Source: Megaustenia siamemsis
Lineage: Eukaryota; Mollusca; Gastropoda; Stylommatophora; Ariophantidae
Reading direction: 5' to 3'
DNA: 64,000 bases
Assembly (NCBI GenBank): GCA_032433765.1
Contig: JAVIAB010000101.1
Span: forward strand, 59,262,092 to 59,326,091
The notes under the pieces are model-generated. The model searched no databases and was not told the DNA's origin. It worked only from the letters and a program-made list of their open reading frames with translations. The number at the start of each line of letters is the position of its first letter. Within the stretch, counting starts at the first letter, position 1. This document shows positions 60,058 to 64,000 of the stretch, piece by piece. The translations under genes and the position numbers were made by a program.

Positions 60058-60505
60058 CAACACCAAGGTTAAGTCAGTCCTGTTATGTTGGCTATGAAAT
60101 ATGGAGAACAACAACAATTTCGAGTATGAAGATAGGGACTTGAATTAATAGAAATTTGCGCAGAATAAAAGGATGGAAATGGTAGGACAAAATCAATAAC
60201 ATAGAAATATTGAAAAGTATCAGTCAAATAGCAGTGGATAAAGAAATACAGCGAAGACGATGGTGCTGAATAGGAAACACATTGAGGATGCTATCTGAAA
60301 GTATTACAGGGCAGGCCCTTTATTGAAATCCCCAAGGAAAAGACAAAGAGGGAGACCAAACTGTTCTTGGAGAAGACAGACGGAGGCAGAGATTAAGATG
60401 ATGGGAAAGATATGGAATGATCCTAAATGAATTACAAGAAACATAACGGCTTTTAAAGTGTTTATTGAAGACCTATGTTCCACAGTAAGGAAGGTAGAAG
60501 AATAA
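60058..60505 (+). pseudogene. LINE-A 3' relic
   Basis: Decayed version of the LINE-A end: from the VKSVLLYGCETW region (here VKSVLLCWL...) through the GKRQRGRP region to the terminal SVFIEDLCST-like end and ggtagaagaata. Many stops. Confidence 0.82.
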
Positions 60506-60599
60506 ATATGTATGTGACTTGCAAAAGCGGAAAATTGAAGATTTAGTGCAAGAAGTATTTTTCAGGGAAAGAAAATGTATATAATATCAAGGGAATAAA

Positions 60600-60800
60600 A
60601 GGCGGCGGTCAGTAAGTAAATGATTCGAGACCATATCGTCGATAGTGGCAAACATCGTCTGTAATAAACGGAGATACCAACAAATATAAAATATATTAAA
60701 TATTACAAAATTTAACGTGGCCGCGAGTATACCTGTATAATAGTTTGTTTGTAATACTTGATGCCGGCCATTGCCGAAACGTTGTAGTTTGTTTCTCTCT
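60600..60800 (+). repeat. possible Penelope-like element relic
   Basis: Contains cttgatgccgg then ccattgccgaaacgttg at 60757-60784, similar to the CTGATGACGGC...GCCGAAA motifs at 37.4 and 61.3 kb. No coding evidence. Confidence 0.35.
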
Positions 60801-61147
60801 TCATATTAGTTTAGCTGCTCCAAACCATTTTGTTTGTTTCACTTCAGCGCCAAGATAGTTCCTAGTGTCTGGCATATTTACAAGTCTACACACAGTAGAA
60901 ACAGAGGTTGAAAGAAGAAAGTTAGATAAACAGCTGATGTTCAACAAATATCTATACTCTCTCCTACTTGATTGAAGATCTTCTTTGAAAAAAATGACGT
61001 ATACGATAGACGACCTTGAAAGTAATAGGAATCTATTTATACAGAGCTTCGCAGCAGGAGGCAGTCTGATCATCAGAAGTGGTCCCGTCGACCAGTGTTT
61101 TGGCATTTAGGTTCTTAATAAGTGGAAGCAAAGAGCCTCGTCCCGAC

Positions 61148-61210
61148 AAATGGCGTATAGGGAATCGTATGTTAGTGACCATAATTTTTTATAGATATTA
61201 TTGCACAATT
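61148..61210 (-). repeat. SINE S1 body fragment
   Basis: The minus strand carries ggtcactaacatacgattcc then ctatacgccatttg, matching 52.82-52.86 and 8.70-8.75 kb. The head is missing. Confidence 0.6.
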
Positions 61211-61299
61211 AAAACCAAATTGTCAACAACGAGAAACACTTTCTAAATGTAAACATATAAAGTAAACATAAAGTTATATGGATCAACTAAAGTAATAGC

Positions 61300-61400
61300 A
61301 AAACAAGACATAGTATAACATTTCGGCAAAAGCCGTCATCAGCTATAACAAACAACCTATATAAATTAAACGCATAAATCCAAGCCAGAAAACGCAACAT
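61300..61400 (-). repeat. possible Penelope-like element relic with ribozyme-like core
   Basis: The minus strand 61342-61321 reads ctgatgacggc, tttt, gccgaaa, with upstream sequence matching that at 37.4 kb. A three- or four-bp GC stem closes on a TTTT loop. Confidence 0.4.
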
Positions 61401-61460
61401 AGATCTAAATAAATGTCTAAATGGCTAAAAGTCTAAGCTTAAATATTTATGATTAATTGT

Positions 61461-63643
61461 TAGCGACGAGCAATAGATTTTGAAACAGTCTGGTATGTGT
61501 GAAAACTAGACCAGGGGCAGATTGCAATATTGATCATGTACCTGTTGTGGGAAAGCTTAGAGTAAAATTAAAAAGAACAAAACGAGCCTCAGTTAACATC
61601 AAGTTAAATTTAGATTTACTAAAATCAGACAAGACGCTGCAAGACAAATATACAATCACAATTCAGAACCGGTACAATGCAATAGAGAAGATACAAAGCA
61701 TTGATGAACAGTGGGAAATGCTAAAAGAGTCAATGCACCAAACATCAAAAGAGTTCATACCACCAGTGAGAACAAATTTAAGGAAGAAATGGATGATAGA
61801 TGATATTTTGCAGATACTGGATACAAGAAGAAGAAATAAAGAAAATGAATATCAGTGTAATAGATTAAATAAAGAAATTGTAGTAAAATGCAATGAAGCA
61901 AAAGAAGCATGGCTAAAAGAGAGATGCAAAGAGATCGAATTGCAACAAAAAGGAGATGCTAAAGCTATATACAAACAAATTGAGGAATTAACAGGAAGAC
62001 AAACGCAATCAAAAACTGGATGTTTAAGATCAAAGAAAGGAGAACTGTTGACTGATCAAGAAAACATAAGGGAATGATGAACAGAATACATTAAGGATCT
62101 TTATAATGATGAACGAACGGAAGTACATATTAAGGATAATGGAGAAGGACCAGAAATACTAAGAGTAGAAGTGGAAGACGCCTTGCGCAATATGAAAGCA
62201 GGCAAAGCTCCAGGACCAGACAATATAACTAAAGAAGAGATTGAAGCCATGGGTGATTTTGGAATAGAAACAATAACACAAATATTGAATGATATCTACA
62301 ACAGCGGATGTATGCCAGACGACATGCTCAAATCAATATTCATAGCCCTACCAAAGAAATCGGGTGCGATTGAATGCGATGATCATCGCACAATAAGCCC
62401 TATGAGTCATATGACTAAGATATTATTAAGAATCATCATGCGAAGAGTGCGAAACAAAATCAGTCCAGAAATTAGCGATGAACAGTGTGGTTTTGTTAGA
62501 GATAAAGGAACAAGCAATGCCATTTATACCATAAGATCTTTAGTATAAAGAGCCAAAGAGGTGAAAACAGATCTATACCTATGTTTCATAGATTACACCA
62601 AGGCATTTGACAAAGTAAATCACCAAGAAATAATCAACATTTTAGAAAGCATAAACATAGACAGCAACAAACAGCGACCATAAGAACTGTAAACCAATTG
62701 AGAATGTTTCAACAAATAACACAGGGTGTTAGACAAGGTCGTGTGCTGTCACCAGATTTGTTTAATATTTATAGTGAGATTATTTTAAGATCCATAAGGG
62801 GCATGACTGGAATAACAATTGGTGATCATAATATAAATAATCTAAGGTATGCTGATGATACAGTATTAATAGCTAAGAGTGAAAATGAGTTACAAGAAAT
62901 GTTGGACATTATAGTGAAGGAAAGCACAAATAAAGGACTCAGCCTTAATAGCAAAAAGACAGAGGTAATGGCAAAAACAAAGAGAAAGACATCACCTCAG
63001 TGCAAAATAAAGACAAGAGGAACAATATTAAAACAGGTAAATGAATTTAAATATTTGGGAACTTTGTTAACCTCAGTCGAAATAAGTACAAAAGAGGTAA
63101 GATGTAGAATGGCTCAGACACAAGCAGCTTTCCAAAAAATGAGGAAAATACTACGCAATACATTTTTGACAATAGAAACAAGAAAAATAGTTCTTAAATG
63201 TTACGTAGAGCCAGTCTTAACATACGGATGCGAGTCATGAACAAGAGGACAACAGACAAAATAATCACTGGAGTCTGTAGAAATGTGGTTTTACAGAAGA
63301 ATGTTGAGAATACCACGGACAGCTAAGAAGAGTAATGAAGAGGTTCTGAGAGAGGTCAAAGCAAAAAGAGAGCTAATTTCCAATGTTAGGAAGAGACAAT
63401 CATCATTTTTTTGGCCATGTAATGAGAAGAGAACAACTTGAATATATTGTAACAACTGGAAAAATTGAGGGACGAAGAGATAGAGGGAAGCAAAGAGAAA
63501 AAATAACAGACACCTTAAGAGAATGGCTTGGCAGAAGGTCAACAACAGAAATGATAAAAAGCTGCCGAGATCGAAAGTTGTGGAGAGACATGATCAGCTA
63601 CGCCACTATGCCCGGTACTTGATGATGATGATGGTAGCGACGA
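61461..63643 (+). mobile_element. long LINE-D copy, 5'-truncated, 9-bp TSD
   Basis: A probable 9-bp duplication TAGCGACGA (61461-61469, 63635-63643) brackets the copy. It starts in the endonuclease C-terminus (IDFETVWYV, then TRPGADCNIDHVPVVGKL). The linker runs to 62077 (one TGA in place of Trp). The reverse transcriptase spans about 62171-63010 with FIDYTKAFDKV, TQGVRQGRVLSPDLF and YADD at 62848-62859. A stop follows RSLV, and about 35-40 nt are deleted before MFQQITQGV. The C-terminal tail then runs to a GATGAT tail at 63621-63632. It is not functional. Confidence 0.88.
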
Positions 63644-63892
63644 TCGCTTAAACCTGATATATCGACTAGACAAACACACACATACAACATCAGCTCTCAA
63701 AAGCCTTTATGAACAGTTAGAAATATAAGCATTATCTTTAAAATGAGGCTACTCATGTATTGTTGAGTACATGATTAACTTTCAATTTTTGAGAAGAAGC
63801 GCACAATTTAATAGTTTGGCCAGGTATCTCGATCGGATGGCCTTGTGAAGACCATTCTGCAAGGAAATATGAAACGAGAAGGGGAGGTAGAT

Positions 63893-64000
63893 TAATTGCT
63901 TGATTGACTGATTTTCATTTGGGGCCAATATGGCCCATAGGGCATAAGTCATAGTTGTCCATGTCTGACGGTCAGCCGCAACCTGCTTTAATTCTTGGTT
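63893..64000 (-). pseudogene. LINE-E-like 3' end, cut by the window edge
   Basis: The minus strand reads VAADRQTWTTMTYALWA then a terminus related to that at 50.46 kb (gccctatgggcc) and a degenerate AATC tail. It continues beyond the window. Confidence 0.55.

Overview
The window is animal nuclear DNA: AT-rich, dense in non-LTR retrotransposons, tRNA-derived SINEs, hAT and Tc1/mariner-like DNA transposons, micro- and minisatellites, with no compact genes and no bacterial or organellar features. The LINE families (endonuclease plus reverse transcriptase, several with GAT-repeat tails) are common in invertebrates. I lean towards a lophotrochozoan or other invertebrate, but the sequence alone does not settle the phylum.

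The most important content is easy to miss. Across about 55 kb of the minus strand (59.0 kb down to 4.0 kb) lie at least 17 candidate micro-exons of 18, 21, 27, 30 or 36 nt. Each sits between a pyrimidine-rich AG acceptor and a donor; 15 of the 17 donors are GTAAGT. Every length is a multiple of three (eight are 30 nt, four are 21 nt). All 17 read without a stop in the phase that starts at the first exon base: 459 nt, 153 codons. Six of the eleven asparagines lie in N-X-S/T sequons, and the 30-nt exons share a hydrophobic spacing. I infer one large minus-strand gene built of symmetric micro-exons, probably encoding a secreted or extracellular glycosylated protein, with both ends outside the window. 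I recognise no homologue. Schistosome micro-exon genes are the closest architectural parallel I know.

Everything else sits in or between the proposed introns. Left part (0-16 kb): a near-full LINE-A relic, LINE-H fragments, a 0.8-kb hAT remnant with TIRs and TSD, a composite SINE/LINE-C insertion with a 15-bp TSD, a 55-bp satellite, and a GATA/GGAT/GATA block facing an inverted TATC block. Middle (15.6-35 kb): a 37-bp satellite split by a LINE-A copy, a young LINE-A insertion (13-bp TSD), a Tc1/mariner-superfamily transposon with an intact transposase ORF and TIRs, a tRNA-SINE with a 10-bp TSD, and an internally deleted LINE-B. Right part (35-64 kb): RNase H-bearing LINE-J fragments, a full-length LINE-B (9-bp TSD), a 48-bp minisatellite interrupted by LINE-E (10-bp TSD), a second young LINE-A, a decayed relative of the transposase, a 57-bp minisatellite, and a long LINE-D copy.

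Family letters (LINE-A to LINE-K, SINE S1 and S2) are local labels for copies that match one another in this window. All alignments were done by eye, and exon calls are predictions without transcript support.
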